Positions 23,446-32,470 of a stretch of 64,000 nucleotides of DNA are shown piece after piece. Each line of letters opens with the position of its first letter. Within the stretch, counting starts at the first letter, position 1. The position numbers were made by a program, and so were the translations under genes. The notes beneath the pieces are model-generated. The model worked only from the letters and a program-made list of their open reading frames with translations. It was not told the origin of the DNA and searched no databases. Source of the DNA: Roseateles_B sp041913905 (GTDB lineage Bacteria; Pseudomonadota; Gammaproteobacteria; Burkholderiales; Burkholderiaceae_C); contig JAYSEK010000005.1 of the NCBI GenBank assembly GCA_041913905.1, forward strand, positions 62,001 to 126,000, in the 5' to 3' direction.

Positions 23446-23855
23446 GAAGGACATTCATTGCATTAGCTGTGGCGCTGGGGTTTCAGTATCTTTTGTTGCA
23501 TTCGCACAAAGTTGGAGCGGCCCACTGGGCATGGGTGAGCGGTGGAAGTTTGACGCTGTTCACTTTTGTTAATGGCGTCCTTGCCTTAAGGCGTGGGTCA
23601 GTCGGCGTGGTCAGTCAGCTCATCCTGGGTGTTGCGCTATGCACCTTGATTCCTCCGATCATTTACCTCGTTGCAGATTGGCTGCAGGTGTCAAGCTACG
23701 TATTGAATTCGCTATCTCAGGGCGGGTTGCCTTTCGTCTTAAGCATTACGTTCGTGAGTGGAGGTTGGTTGTTTGCGGCGGTGCTGGTCTTGTGCCAGCG
23801 ATGGCGACCTCAAAATCAGTCCCGGCTGCGTCTGCAACCTGAAGACAAGCCTTGA
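23442..23855 (+). CDS. Four-helix membrane protein, candidate immunity to RHS toxin
   Basis: This 137-aa protein starts inside the toxin gene's stop (ATGA 23442-23445). It has four hydrophobic segments at about residues 5-20, 30-48, 56-75 and 95-117, and a polar C-terminal tail. It has the same less GC-rich composition as the toxin tip, as expected if tip and immunity were swapped in as one cassette. A membrane immunity protein fits a toxin acting in the periplasm or at the membrane. No sequence family is recognised; the call rests on position, coupling and topology. Confidence 0.65.
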   Translation: MRRTFIALAVALGFQYLLLHSHKVGAAHWAWVSGGSLTLFTFVNGVLALRRGSVGVVSQLILGVALCTLIPPIIYLVADWLQVSSYVLNSLSQGGLPFVLSITFVSGGWLFAAVLVLCQRWRPQNQSRLRLQPEDKP

Positions 23856-23865
23856 CCCCACGTCC

Positions 23866-23890
23866 CAACGGCGCCACCCTGGCGCCGTTG
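23866..23890. terminator. Stem-loop after the RHS/immunity genes
   Basis: CAACGGCGCCA (23866-23876) pairs perfectly with TGGCGCCGTTG (23880-23890) around a CCC loop, 10 bp after the immunity stop. It has no T-run. It lies between convergent transcripts and may stop both. Confidence 0.5.
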
Positions 23891-24054
23891 CCATTCGCAC
23901 AGGAGCCGCGCCATGCCCACGATGAGATCGCTGCATAACCCGCAGTCGCCAGCCCTCTGCTAAGCGGTTCCGCGCCGGCTTTCACGATGCGGGAGGAATC
24001 TGGGATTTTGGGTCAATGCTCGCTTTGAAGACTGGTTGCCCATCAGTTGCCCGG

Positions 24055-25236
24055 TCAAGCGGCGCTGTTGCGCATTCGGCGGTCAGGCAACTGGCGCGCG
24101 AGGGACGTCCGCTGCCGGTACTGCACGTAGCGCATCACCATGCGCGGCTCGCGATGCCCGCTGAACACCATCAGCTGCACTTCGCTCCACCCCAGCTCAG
24201 CGACGCGGCTGATCGCCTCATGCCGGAGATCGTGCCAGCGCAAATCCTTGAACAGCCTGGCGTCAGGCGTCTGTCGCGCCGAGTCGCACTTGGCTAGGTA
24301 GGCGGCCTTGGCCTTCCGCTTCGCATCGTTCCACCGATGGCTCAGGTTGACCTTGGTCAGGCTGAACACGCGACCGTCGATATGTTGCACCGGTCGCTCC
24401 AGCAAGGCGCGCAGTTCGTCAACAGCATGCGGCGACAGCAGCAGTTGCCGATCCAGCCCATTCTTCGTGTTTCGCGCCCAGGCAAGCGCTTGGCCAAGAT
24501 CTACGTCCTGGCGACGAAGTTGCAGCAGCTCAGACATGCGAGCGCCGGTCTCCAGGGCCAGGGTGAAGATTGGCTCCAGCTCGCTGTTGCGGGACTCGGC
24601 CAGTGCGGCGCGAAGATGCACTTCTTCGCCTGGCAGCAGCCGGCGGTCGCGGCCCTTGCTTGCCGTTGAGCGGGTTGCTGGAGGGAGGCTGGCCACCGGG
24701 TTGCCCAACTGGGGGTAGCGATACGCGACGCGGGCCCACTTATAGACAGCCGACAGCAGGCCCAAGTACTTTCCGATGGTCGAGTCATGAACTAGGCGCT
24801 GCTGAAGCCGGGCCACCAGGCCTTCGAGTGCGTCGACGCCGATGCCGACCAGCGGCCGCCTCGCGATGGGCTGCTCGATGAGTACATCCAGCATGTAGAT
24901 CTGCGTGCTCGCGCTCTTGCGCTTGGGGGCCACCTCGGCCTTGTAGCGCTGGAGAGCGTCGGACAGCAGGACATGGCTGACCTTTTTGAGTTGCTCGGCT
25001 TCGACGCGGGCCCGCAGCACCCGATCCTTGTAGGGCTCGAGCGCCATGTCGGCCCGCAGGCTGTCACGATAGCTGCGAGCCTCGGCCAGGCTGTCGAACT
25101 TCTCGGCGATGAAGGTCTTCGCGCCAGGCACTTTGATCTTCACCTGGAACGAGGTGACGCGGCCGTCGCCGGCGACCCGCACGAAGATGTTCCGCTCGAC
25201 CGCCTGGCCGTCCTTGAACGTTGCTTTTTTGACCAT
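24055..25236 (-). CDS. Tyrosine recombinase (integrase) of the element
   Basis: This 393-aa integrase has an N-terminal arm-binding domain (AP2-like/DUF4102-type region, about residues 1-75), a core-binding SAM-like domain (about residues 85-190) and a C-terminal catalytic domain. Catalytic residues by motif are R233 (TGARMSELL), H335 and R338 (WHDLRHEA), H361 (FSGHREP) and Tyr370 (MRYVQY). The ATG at 25236 follows GGGAAAG; a TTG at 25257 in a TTGGGAAAG duplicate is an alternative start. The gene is 108 bp from attR and reads away from it. Site-specific recombination at the tRNA-Ser 3' end is the expected role. Confidence 0.93.
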   Translation of the reverse strand: MVKKATFKDGQAVERNIFVRVAGDGRVTSFQVKIKVPGAKTFIAEKFDSLAEARSYRDSLRADMALEPYKDRVLRARVEAEQLKKVSHVLLSDALQRYKAEVAPKRKSASTQIYMLDVLIEQPIARRPLVGIGVDALEGLVARLQQRLVHDSTIGKYLGLLSAVYKWARVAYRYPQLGNPVASLPPATRSTASKGRDRRLLPGEEVHLRAALAESRNSELEPIFTLALETGARMSELLQLRRQDVDLGQALAWARNTKNGLDRQLLLSPHAVDELRALLERPVQHIDGRVFSLTKVNLSHRWNDAKRKAKAAYLAKCDSARQTPDARLFKDLRWHDLRHEAISRVAELGWSEVQLMVFSGHREPRMVMRYVQYRQRTSLARQLPDRRMRNSAA

Positions 25237-25343
25237 GACTTTCCCAATCTTTCCCAAAAATGTGGTTTCTGGGACGCCTGGAGAGTGTTGGTCGCTGCTA
25301 AGTCGTTGTCGAGCCTCGTGATTTACCGCTGTTCTGGCCTTGC

Positions 25344-25402
<59 letters not shown>

Positions 25403-25425
25403 GAATGCTTGTAGATCAAGCACTT

Positions 25426-25457
25426 AGAAGCCCGCCGCAAGCGGGCTTCTTTGCTTT
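25426..25457 (+). terminator. Original tRNA-Ser terminator, now beyond attR
   Basis: AGAAGCCCGC (25426-25435) pairs with GCGGGCTTCT (25441-25450) around CGCAA, followed by TTTGCTTT. It lies at the same distance after the tRNA repeat as the element's own hairpin does on the left. From 25458 to 25732 I see no gene. Confidence 0.8.
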
Positions 25458-25732
25458 CTGAGGCGATCATTTCCGCAATTTCCGCAATCCAGTTTCCGCC
25501 GCTGCGCGCTGTGTACCGTACATGGCACGCATCACGCTGCTCGCGTCACTTGCGTCGCCGATCGAGGTGAGCGGCGATTTGTCTCCACCGTCGCCTGCAT
25601 GGCTTGGGCGTCCATGCGCTGCGTCGCGCGCCTCCCTCTTTGGAGGGCCCCCTAAAGAGTCCTCCACGGCGGACGTGCAAGAGAGGACAGTCCGATCCGC
25701 AGCCTGCAGCTTGGGCTGTGACGGAGCGGGTC

Positions 25733-25999
25733 ATGCATTTCAAAGAGGTTGATTGCGGGAGCTATCGCATCTACGCGGGTGCCATCGAGCGTGTGCGTGC
25801 CTATGGCTATGTGGCCGCAGTGGTGGTGATGCGCATGGAGCACGGGCGCCCGAGCCAGGAAGTCTTCAGGGACGAGAACATGGCCGGCGGCTATGGCTGG
25901 CCGTCACCGGCCGAGGCCTTGCGTCATGCCGTGCGGGAAGGCCAGCGTGCCGTGTCCAGCCGGGCGATGCAGCGATCCTCGGGCATCCTGGTGGCATGA
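25733..25999 (+). CDS. Hypothetical protein next to attR
   Basis: This 88-aa soluble protein follows GGAG, with the start at ATG 25733; upstream in-frame codons look noncoding. It has alternating strands and helices: YRIYAGAIERVRAYGYVAAVVVMRM, then GGYGWPSPAEALRHAVREGQRAV. Small proteins with such a central GWxSPxEAL pattern are common in Burkholderiales, but I assign no function. It belongs to the chromosome side, not the element. Confidence 0.6.
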   Translation: MHFKEVDCGSYRIYAGAIERVRAYGYVAAVVVMRMEHGRPSQEVFRDENMAGGYGWPSPAEALRHAVREGQRAVSSRAMQRSSGILVA

Positions 26000-26184
26000 G
26001 GGAGCGAGTCCATCGCCGGCAGACGGCGCTGGCTCGCAGGAGCGTTAGCTGGGGTGGCAAGGGCAGAGGCCGGCATGGCAGGGCCACACGGCGAGCGTAT
26101 TTCAGCCTCGCCATACCGTCGCTCATCGCCTCCTTGACGCCGGCACCTTGGTGAGGGAGCGCCGGGCGGCTATCGTGCTGCTCC

Positions 26185-27273
26185 ATGCAATCGGAGAAGA
26201 CGTCCATTCCCCCAGTGCCCAGCCAGGCTGAGGCACGGCATGCGTTCTTTGCCGACCTGAATCCGCGCCGCGTCGGCGTCACCCTGGCGCTGGGCGGCGC
26301 AGCGGCCTGGTTCCTCAACTCGATCTTCATCACGCCGTTTCCGGTTCTGCTTGGCCGGACGCTGTTCGTCGCCATCCTGGCCCTGATTGCCTTCACGGCA
26401 GCAGGGCAGTGGCCGCGTCGACTGCCACGCTGGATCGAGCGCTGGCTGCTGCAGGTGATGGTGGTGGTGCTGGCGGTACCGGTGGGCACGGCCATCGTCT
26501 ACCTGGCGGCCGTGGGTGGCGATGTGGACCGGCTGCTGCAGAGCGAAGGCCGCATCCTGGGCTTCCAGTGGATCGTGGGCTCCGGCTTGCTGCTCGGGCC
26601 GCTGATCGCGCTGGGCGCGCTCTACCGCCAGCGCGATGCCGAGGCGCGCTCGCAGGCGCTGCGTTTCGAGCTGGAGCGCAGCGAACTGGAGCGCCGCGCC
26701 CTGGACGTGCGCCTGCGTCTGCTGCAGGCTCAGATCGAGCCGCATTTCCTCTTCAACACGCTGGCCAATGTGCGTGCACTGGTCGAGACCGGCTCGCCGC
26801 AGGCGGCACCCGTGCTGCACAGCCTCATCGCCTATCTGCGCGCCGCCATGCCGCGCCTGCATGACGAGCTGGCGACCCTGGGCGACGAACTGAGCCTGGT
26901 GCGCGCCTACCTGGATCTGATGCATTTGCGCATGCCGGACCGCCTGCGATTCAGCATCGATGTGCCGGCAGACCTCCACAGCCTGCGCTTCCCGCCCATG
27001 GCTTTGCTGACGCTGGTGGAGAACGCCGTGCGGCATGGCATCGACCCCAGCGAGGAGGGCGGCGCCATCGTGATCCACGGCGAGCACCACGGCGCGCGCG
27101 TGATGCTGACCGTCAGCGACACCGGCGTGGGCCTGGCACAGTCCATGGGCACCGGCACGGGTCTGCGCAATCTGCGTGAGCGCCTGCAGGTGTTCTACGG
27201 GCCCTCCGCCAGCCTCGATTTGGCCGAGAATCAGCCGCACGGCCTGCATGCCAAGATCCAGTTCAGCCCATGA
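26185..27273 (+). CDS. LytS/AlgZ-type sensor histidine kinase
   Basis: This 362-aa membrane kinase has about four N-terminal hydrophobic segments (residues ~30-150), a coiled-coil connector (ARSQALRFELERSELERRAL) and a His_kinase domain. The phospho-acceptor His lies in QIEPHFLFNTLANV (about residue 190). The ATP-binding N box is MALLTLVENAVRHG and the G box is DTGVGLAQS...GTGTGLRNL. The short membrane domain lacks a periplasmic sensor module. It overlaps its response regulator by ATGA (27270-27273). Confidence 0.93.
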   Translation: MQSEKTSIPPVPSQAEARHAFFADLNPRRVGVTLALGGAAAWFLNSIFITPFPVLLGRTLFVAILALIAFTAAGQWPRRLPRWIERWLLQVMVVVLAVPVGTAIVYLAAVGGDVDRLLQSEGRILGFQWIVGSGLLLGPLIALGALYRQRDAEARSQALRFELERSELERRALDVRLRLLQAQIEPHFLFNTLANVRALVETGSPQAAPVLHSLIAYLRAAMPRLHDELATLGDELSLVRAYLDLMHLRMPDRLRFSIDVPADLHSLRFPPMALLTLVENAVRHGIDPSEEGGAIVIHGEHHGARVMLTVSDTGVGLAQSMGTGTGLRNLRERLQVFYGPSASLDLAENQPHGLHAKIQFSP

Positions 27274-28097
27274 TTGCCGCTACCGCCCTGATTGCCGACG
27301 ACGAACCCCTGCTGCGCGAAAGCCTTTGCCGCGCCCTGCAGCAACTCTGGCCGGAGCTCCACGTGCTGGCCACCGCCCGCAATGGCCGCGAGGCGGTGGA
27401 GATGTTCGAGGCCCATGCGCCGGACATCGTATTCCTGGATGTGCACATGCCCGGCGTGAACGGCGTCGAGGCGGCCCGCCAGATCGGTCGCCGCGCGCAG
27501 CTGGTCTTCGTCACGGCCTATGAGCAATATGCGGTGCAAGCCTTCGAGCAAGGGGCGCTGGACTACGTGGTCAAGCCGGTCGATCCGCTGCGGCTGAAGG
27601 ACACGGTGGAGCGCCTGCAGGAGCGTTTGCGTCAGCAGCGCGCCGGGCGGGCACCGGCCACTACGGCCGAAGGACTGGAGGCCGTCATCGAGCAATTGGC
27701 GCAGCGCCTGGCTCAGGGGCGGAGCCAGCCGGGGGCGGGCGCCCGTGACGGCGCGGCCTCAAGCGCAGGCGGCTACCTGCAGTGGATACGCGCCTCGGTG
27801 GGCAGCACCTTGCGCCTCATTCCCGTCGAGCAGATTCTTTTCATGCGCTCGGACGAGAAATACACCCTGGTGGTCTGGGAAGAAGGCGAGGCCCTGATCC
27901 GCACGCCCATCCGGGAGTTGATCGAGCAACTGGACCCGCAGCATTTCGTGCAGGTGCACCGCTCGGTGGTGGTCAACCTGCATGCGATCAGCCATGTCAC
28001 CCGCGGCCCCAATGAAACGGCCGATCTGCACCTCAAGAAGCGCAACGAGGTCTTGCCGGTCAGCCGCAGCTATCTGCATCTGTTCCGGCAAATGTAA
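27270..28097 (+). CDS. LytTR-family response regulator
   Basis: This 275-aa regulator has a receiver domain (about residues 5-120) with acidic pocket DDEP, phospho-acceptor Asp in IVFLDVHMPG (about residue 55) and the conserved Lys in DYVVKPVDP. A low-complexity linker leads to a LytTR DNA-binding domain (about residues 170-275; RLIPVEQILFMRSDEKYT, FVQVHRSVVVNL). It is translationally coupled to the kinase. Targets are not visible here. The family resembles the AlgZ/AlgR and YehU/YehT types. Confidence 0.94.
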   Translation: MIAATALIADDEPLLRESLCRALQQLWPELHVLATARNGREAVEMFEAHAPDIVFLDVHMPGVNGVEAARQIGRRAQLVFVTAYEQYAVQAFEQGALDYVVKPVDPLRLKDTVERLQERLRQQRAGRAPATTAEGLEAVIEQLAQRLAQGRSQPGAGARDGAASSAGGYLQWIRASVGSTLRLIPVEQILFMRSDEKYTLVVWEEGEALIRTPIRELIEQLDPQHFVQVHRSVVVNLHAISHVTRGPNETADLHLKKRNEVLPVSRSYLHLFRQM

Positions 28098-28165
28098 GCC
28101 CGACTGGCCGAGTCACCAGGCTCTTGCCGGCAAGCCCCGTTGGCTTCAACTCCACTCAATCCAAG

Positions 28166-28348
28166 TCAGCGTGTGGCGGACTTGCCTTCCACCACTACGG
28201 TCTCCAGGCGCCATATCACCGGCGTCTTGCCCTCGGGCGTGAAGAAAAGGGCGTCGATGATGCCTACCAGCGCCATCAGCAACAGGGCCACCAGCAGCGC
28301 CGTATGCAGGCCGCTGTCAGAGAACTCATGCAAGGTCTTGCTGGTCAT
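28166..28348 (-). CDS. Small membrane protein
   Basis: This 60-aa protein has one hydrophobic helix (about residues 15-35, TALLVALLLMALVGIIDALFF). Its start at 28348 is preceded by GGGAG. It is convergent to the response regulator and lies 94 bp after the bidirectional terminator of the peptidase gene. No family is known to me; it is listed because of the good ribosome site and clear topology. Confidence 0.5.
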   Translation of the reverse strand: MTSKTLHEFSDSGLHTALLVALLLMALVGIIDALFFTPEGKTPVIWRLETVVVEGKSATR

Positions 28349-28441
28349 GATGCGCTCCCGCCCCGCGGTGCACATGGCAGGGCTGATTCAACTGTAGGCC
28401 AAGGCTTCTGGTGCTTCCAGGGAAGACCCAGGCTTGCGAAA

Positions 28442-28472
28442 TGAAAAACGCGACCGGACGTCGCGTTTTTCA
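28442..28472. terminator. Bidirectional terminator
   Basis: TGAAAAACGCGAC (28442-28454) pairs perfectly with GTCGCGTTTTTCA (28460-28472) around CGGAC. The A-run and T-run on each side make it work in either direction. It ends the leftward aminopeptidase P transcript. Confidence 0.88.
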
Positions 28473-28490
28473 CGAATGCACCGATGGGCC

Positions 28491-30299
28491 TCAGAGCGGC
28501 TCGGTGCGCGCCTGCAGCCATGCCAGCGCAGCGCCTTGCACCAGCGGGCTGAGCCGGCGCCGCACCTCGGCGTGGTAGCGGTTGAGCCAGTCGATCTCTT
28601 CGGTGCCGAGCAGGCTGAGCTCGATGCAGCGCGTGTCGATGGGGCACAGCGTGAGCGTTTCGAAGGCCAGCATCTCGCCGAAGGCGCCATTCTCCGGTGT
28701 GCTCAGGGGTACGTTCAGCACCAGATTCTCGATGCGCACGCCCCATTGCCCGGGCCGGTAGAGGCCGGGCTCGATGGAGGTGATCATGCCCACTTCCATG
28801 GCCATGTTCGGATCCGGCATGGCCTTGGAGATGTTCTGCGGCCCCTCATGCACGTTCATGAAGTAGCCGACGCCGTGGCCCGTGCCATGGCCGTAGTCCA
28901 GGCCATGGGCCCACAGCGGCGCGCGGGCGATGGCGTCCAGCATGGGGCCCAGCGTGCCGCGTGGGAAGGCGGTGCGCGAGAGCGCGATCGTGCCCTTGAG
29001 CACCAGCGTGTAGTCGCGCTTCTGCGCGGCACTGACTTCGCCGACGGGCCAGACACGGGTGATGTCCGTCGTGCCGCCGAGGTACTGGCCGCCGGAGTCG
29101 ATCAGCAGCAGGCCCTTGCCTTCGATCACGGCATGAGCGGCGGGCGTGGCGCGGTAGTGCGGCAGCGCGCCGTTGGCATTGAAGCCGGCGATGGTGGAGA
29201 AGCTCAGGCCCACGAAGCCGGGGCGCTTGGCGCGTTCGGCGCTCAGTCGCTCGTCGATGGTCAGTTCGGTGATGCGTTCGCGGCCCAGGGCCTGCTCGAA
29301 CCAGGCGTAGAACTCGCACATGGCGGCGCCGTCCTGCTCCATGCACTCGCGCACAAAGGCGGCCTCGGCTTCGGTCTTGCGGCTCTTGAACAGGGTGCTG
29401 GGATTGATGGCCTCCACCACGGCGCAGGCCGCCGGCACTGCCTCACGCAGACCGAGGGTCACGCGGCGCGGGTCCATCAGCACCACGGCGCTGTCCGGCA
29501 ATGCGCGAAGGGTGGTGGCGGCATCTTCGTAGCGGCGCAGCTGGACGCCATCGGCGGCCAGGCGCGCAGCCAAGTCCGCCGGAATCTTGCCCTCGGCGAT
29601 GAAGATCGTGGCCTGGCGGGCATCCAGCAGGGCGTGGGCGATGAAGACGGGGTTGCACTCCACATCGCTGCCGCGCAGATTGAAGAGCCACGCCACGTCG
29701 TCCACGCTGGAGATGAAGTGGTGGCTCGCGCCGTGGCGGGCCATGGCCGCGCGCACATCCGCCAACTTGGCGGCTCGGCTGACCGTGGCCTGCGGGGCCC
29801 TATGCTCATAGACCGGGGCGCCGGGCAGGCCCGGCCGGTCGGCCCAGACGGCCTGGACAATATCCCCTCCGGTGGCCAGATGGATGCCCTTGGCACCCAG
29901 CACGGCGCGAATCTGGTGCGCCAGGCCCAGGCCCAGCACCTGGCCGTCCACCGCCAGGGTCTGGCCCGCTTGCAGGGCCTGGGCGATCCAGTGGATGAAG
30001 TCCGGCGACACGGCGCTCATCACCTTGACCAGCTCGATGCCGGTGCCGGCCAGCTCGACCTCGGCCTGCGTCCAGTAGCGGCTGTCCGCGAACAGCGCGG
30101 CGCGGTCCAGGCCGATCACCAGCGTGCCCACCGAGCCGGTGAAGCCGGACAGCCACTGGCGGGCCTGCCAGCGCTCGGGCAGGTACTCGGAGAGATGCGG
30201 ATCGGCCGAGGGCACCAGCAGGGCGTGGGCGCCGGCGGCGCGGAGTTCGTCGCGAACGCGCGCGATGCGCAGGCTGATCTGGGAAGTGCGGGTGTCCAT
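28491..30299 (-). CDS. Xaa-Pro aminopeptidase (aminopeptidase P, M24B, long form)
   Basis: This 602-aa enzyme has the three-domain layout of the long, eukaryote-like aminopeptidase P. Two creatinase-N-like domains (residues ~1-310) are followed by a pita-bread M24 catalytic domain. Metal ligands are visible in LLIDSGGQYLGGTTDITR (two Asp), GTGHGVGYFMNVHEGP (His), SIEPGLY (Glu) and a C-terminal ENL/ETLT segment. It releases N-terminal residues preceding Pro using two metal ions. The start at 30299 is chosen because of GGAGACAG upstream; an alternative ATG lies at 30329. Confidence 0.93.
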   Translation of the reverse strand: MDTRTSQISLRIARVRDELRAAGAHALLVPSADPHLSEYLPERWQARQWLSGFTGSVGTLVIGLDRAALFADSRYWTQAEVELAGTGIELVKVMSAVSPDFIHWIAQALQAGQTLAVDGQVLGLGLAHQIRAVLGAKGIHLATGGDIVQAVWADRPGLPGAPVYEHRAPQATVSRAAKLADVRAAMARHGASHHFISSVDDVAWLFNLRGSDVECNPVFIAHALLDARQATIFIAEGKIPADLAARLAADGVQLRRYEDAATTLRALPDSAVVLMDPRRVTLGLREAVPAACAVVEAINPSTLFKSRKTEAEAAFVRECMEQDGAAMCEFYAWFEQALGRERITELTIDERLSAERAKRPGFVGLSFSTIAGFNANGALPHYRATPAAHAVIEGKGLLLIDSGGQYLGGTTDITRVWPVGEVSAAQKRDYTLVLKGTIALSRTAFPRGTLGPMLDAIARAPLWAHGLDYGHGTGHGVGYFMNVHEGPQNISKAMPDPNMAMEVGMITSIEPGLYRPGQWGVRIENLVLNVPLSTPENGAFGEMLAFETLTLCPIDTRCIELSLLGTEEIDWLNRYHAEVRRRLSPLVQGAALAWLQARTEPL

Positions 30300-30515
30300 G
30301 GCTGTCTCCGGGGGCTGGACCGGCGTCATGGGCCGATCCTGAATGGCGCGGGATTGAGGCAGCGGCCCGCAGGTCGTGCGAGCCACCAAATCCGCGCATT
30401 TTAGAGATATGCCAGGCGCCAGCTGTTCGTCAGGGGTGATCGGACATGGGCTGCTCCGGGAACTTGCCGCATTGCGCACAGACTCGTGCGACGAAGGCTG
30501 ACGCTGGGCCTGGGT

Positions 30516-31451
30516 TCAGCGCAGCGCCTGCTGGAGGGCGGTGGTGACGAGCGCGGGGTCGTCCCACATCAGGAAGTGGTAGCCGGCCTCGCTCATGCGC
30601 AGATCCAGCTGGCCAAGGCCCTGGTACTGGCGCTCGAAGATGGCCCGGGTGCTGGCCTGGGTGCTGCCCATGCGCGCGTAGGCGGCCCAGGATCCCAGCA
30701 CGGTGGTGGGCACCTGGATGCGCGGCAGCTGCGGGCGCAGGTCCAGGGTCCACATCTCGTACATGGCATCGGCGCTGGTCTGGCGGTCGCTGCTCAGGCC
30801 CCACTGCACGATGGTCTCGATGCGTTCGGCGCCGTGGGCCATGGTGCCGGCCATGGGCGTCAGGCGGGCGCGCAGCTGTTCGGGGCTGCTGGGCTGCTGC
30901 ATGCCGGCACGCATGCCTTGGGCCATGGGGCGCACACTCTCCACGGTGGCGGCAGGGTTCTGGATGCCGGCGAAGAAGGGCAGGCTGTCCACGACCACCA
31001 GGCGCTTGACGGGGTTGCGTTCTTCGGCCGCCATCATCAGCGCCAGGACGCCGCCCAGGCTGTGGCCGACCACGGTAGCGCCCTCCGGAGCCTCCTTGCG
31101 CAGCAGCGCCAGCAGCTCGTCCTTGCTGGTATTCAGGAATTGCTCGTTGAAGGCGGCATGGGCTGGCGCGCCGGCAAAGCCCGGCAGCTGCACCATCAGG
31201 CAGCGCACGCCGGGCTGCAGCCGTTCGCAGGTCTCATCCCAGACACTGGCCGCGCTGTTGAGGCCGGGGATCATGAGCAGCGGCTTGCCTTCGCCGCGCA
31301 CGGTGAGTTGTACGCCTTGCCTGCTGGCCTCGGTGGCACTGGTGGCCGTGGTGCCGGGGGCAGCCTCGGCGCGACCGGGTGCGAGGCCACTCAAGAGGCC
31401 AGCCAGGGTGCAGGCGGTGCTGATCAGCAGGGACAGGGTCTTGGTGTTCAT
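30516..31451 (-). CDS. Exported alpha/beta hydrolase
   Basis: This 311-aa protein has a signal peptide (about residues 1-29, ending GRAEA) and an alpha/beta-hydrolase fold. The oxyanion region is LLMIPGLNSAASVWDETC, the nucleophile elbow is VVGHSLGGVLAL (Ser at about residue 125) and the likely catalytic His lies in SEAGYHFLMWDDP near the end. A GGAGG-type site precedes ATG 31451. The substrate is unknown. It lies between the peptidase gene and kynA, read in the same direction, but a 131-bp gap makes a shared transcript uncertain. Confidence 0.85.
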   Translation of the reverse strand: MNTKTLSLLISTACTLAGLLSGLAPGRAEAAPGTTATSATEASRQGVQLTVRGEGKPLLMIPGLNSAASVWDETCERLQPGVRCLMVQLPGFAGAPAHAAFNEQFLNTSKDELLALLRKEAPEGATVVGHSLGGVLALMMAAEERNPVKRLVVVDSLPFFAGIQNPAATVESVRPMAQGMRAGMQQPSSPEQLRARLTPMAGTMAHGAERIETIVQWGLSSDRQTSADAMYEMWTLDLRPQLPRIQVPTTVLGSWAAYARMGSTQASTRAIFERQYQGLGQLDLRMSEAGYHFLMWDDPALVTTALQQALR

Positions 31452-31582
31452 CGTGCGTTCCTCCATCAGGGATGAACGCACTGTGCCGCTTGGCGCAAGG
31501 ACGGGCAGCGGCCATGCGGCGAACGGCAAGCCCGGCGGATCAACGGCAAGCCGGGGGCGGCGAATGGCCCCCGGTGCCGGGA

Positions 31583-32470
31583 TCAAAGCTCGGTGCGCAA
31601 GGCCCAGAGCTCGGGGAAGAGCACCGTGTCCAGCATCTTGCGCAGATAGCCCACGCCCGAGGTGCCGCCGGTGCCGCGCTTGAAGCCGATCACCCGCTCC
31701 ACCGTGGTCACATGGCGGAAGCGCCAGAGCCGGAAGGCGTCTTCCATGTCGACCAGCTCCTCACCCATCTGGTAGAGGTCCCAGTGCGCCTTGGGGTCGC
31801 GGTAGACCTGCAGCCAGGCGGCCTTGACGGCGTCGCTGGCGGCATAGGGCTGGGTCCAGTCGCGCTCGGTGTGGCTGGCCGGCACGGCGATGCCGCGGCG
31901 GGCCATCAGGCGCAGCACCTCGTCATACAGCGAGGGTGCGTGATAGGCCTGCTCGACGGCGGCCAGCAGGTCGGGCCGATGGGCGTGCGGACGCAGCATC
32001 GCGGCGTTCTTGTTGCCCATCATGAATTCGATCTGGCGGTACTGCCAGCTCTGGAAGCCGCTGCTGTTGGACAGATAGGGGCGGATGGCCGAGTACTCCG
32101 GCGGCGTCATGGTGGCCAGCACATCCCAGGCATGGACCAGCTGCTCCATCACGCGCGACACGCGGGCCAGCATCTTGAAGGCCTCGGGCAGCGCGTCCTC
32201 GTGCACGCAGCGCACGGCGGCCTTCAGCTCGTGCAGCATGAGCTTCATCCACAGCTCCGAGGTCTGGTGCTGAACGATGAAGAGCATCTCGTTGTGGTCC
32301 GGCGAGAGCGGGTGCTGGGCCGAGAGCACCTGGTCCAGCTTCAGGTAGTCGCCATAGCTCATGTCCTTGGAGAAATCGAGCTGGGCACCTTCCTCGCGGA
32401 CGATGGCTTCGCCGCCGGCGCTGGCGGGCGCGGTGTCGCTGGCAGGGCTGGAGTGGTAGGGGCAGGTCAT
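31583..32470 (-). CDS. kynA: Tryptophan 2,3-dioxygenase
   Basis: This 295-aa haem enzyme opens the indole ring of L-tryptophan to N-formylkynurenine. Family motifs are MSYGDYLKLDQVLSAQHP, HNEMLFIVQHQTSELWMKLMLHEL (active-site His and substrate-contact residues), SGFQSWQYRQIEFMMGNKN and, near the C-terminus, LWRFRHVTTVERVIGFKRGTGGTSG with the proximal haem His. The ATG at 32470 overlaps the kynU stop (ATGA), so translation is coupled. It is the last gene of kynBUA. Confidence 0.97.
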   Translation of the reverse strand: MTCPYHSSPASDTAPASAGGEAIVREEGAQLDFSKDMSYGDYLKLDQVLSAQHPLSPDHNEMLFIVQHQTSELWMKLMLHELKAAVRCVHEDALPEAFKMLARVSRVMEQLVHAWDVLATMTPPEYSAIRPYLSNSSGFQSWQYRQIEFMMGNKNAAMLRPHAHRPDLLAAVEQAYHAPSLYDEVLRLMARRGIAVPASHTERDWTQPYAASDAVKAAWLQVYRDPKAHWDLYQMGEELVDMEDAFRLWRFRHVTTVERVIGFKRGTGGTSGVGYLRKMLDTVLFPELWALRTEL

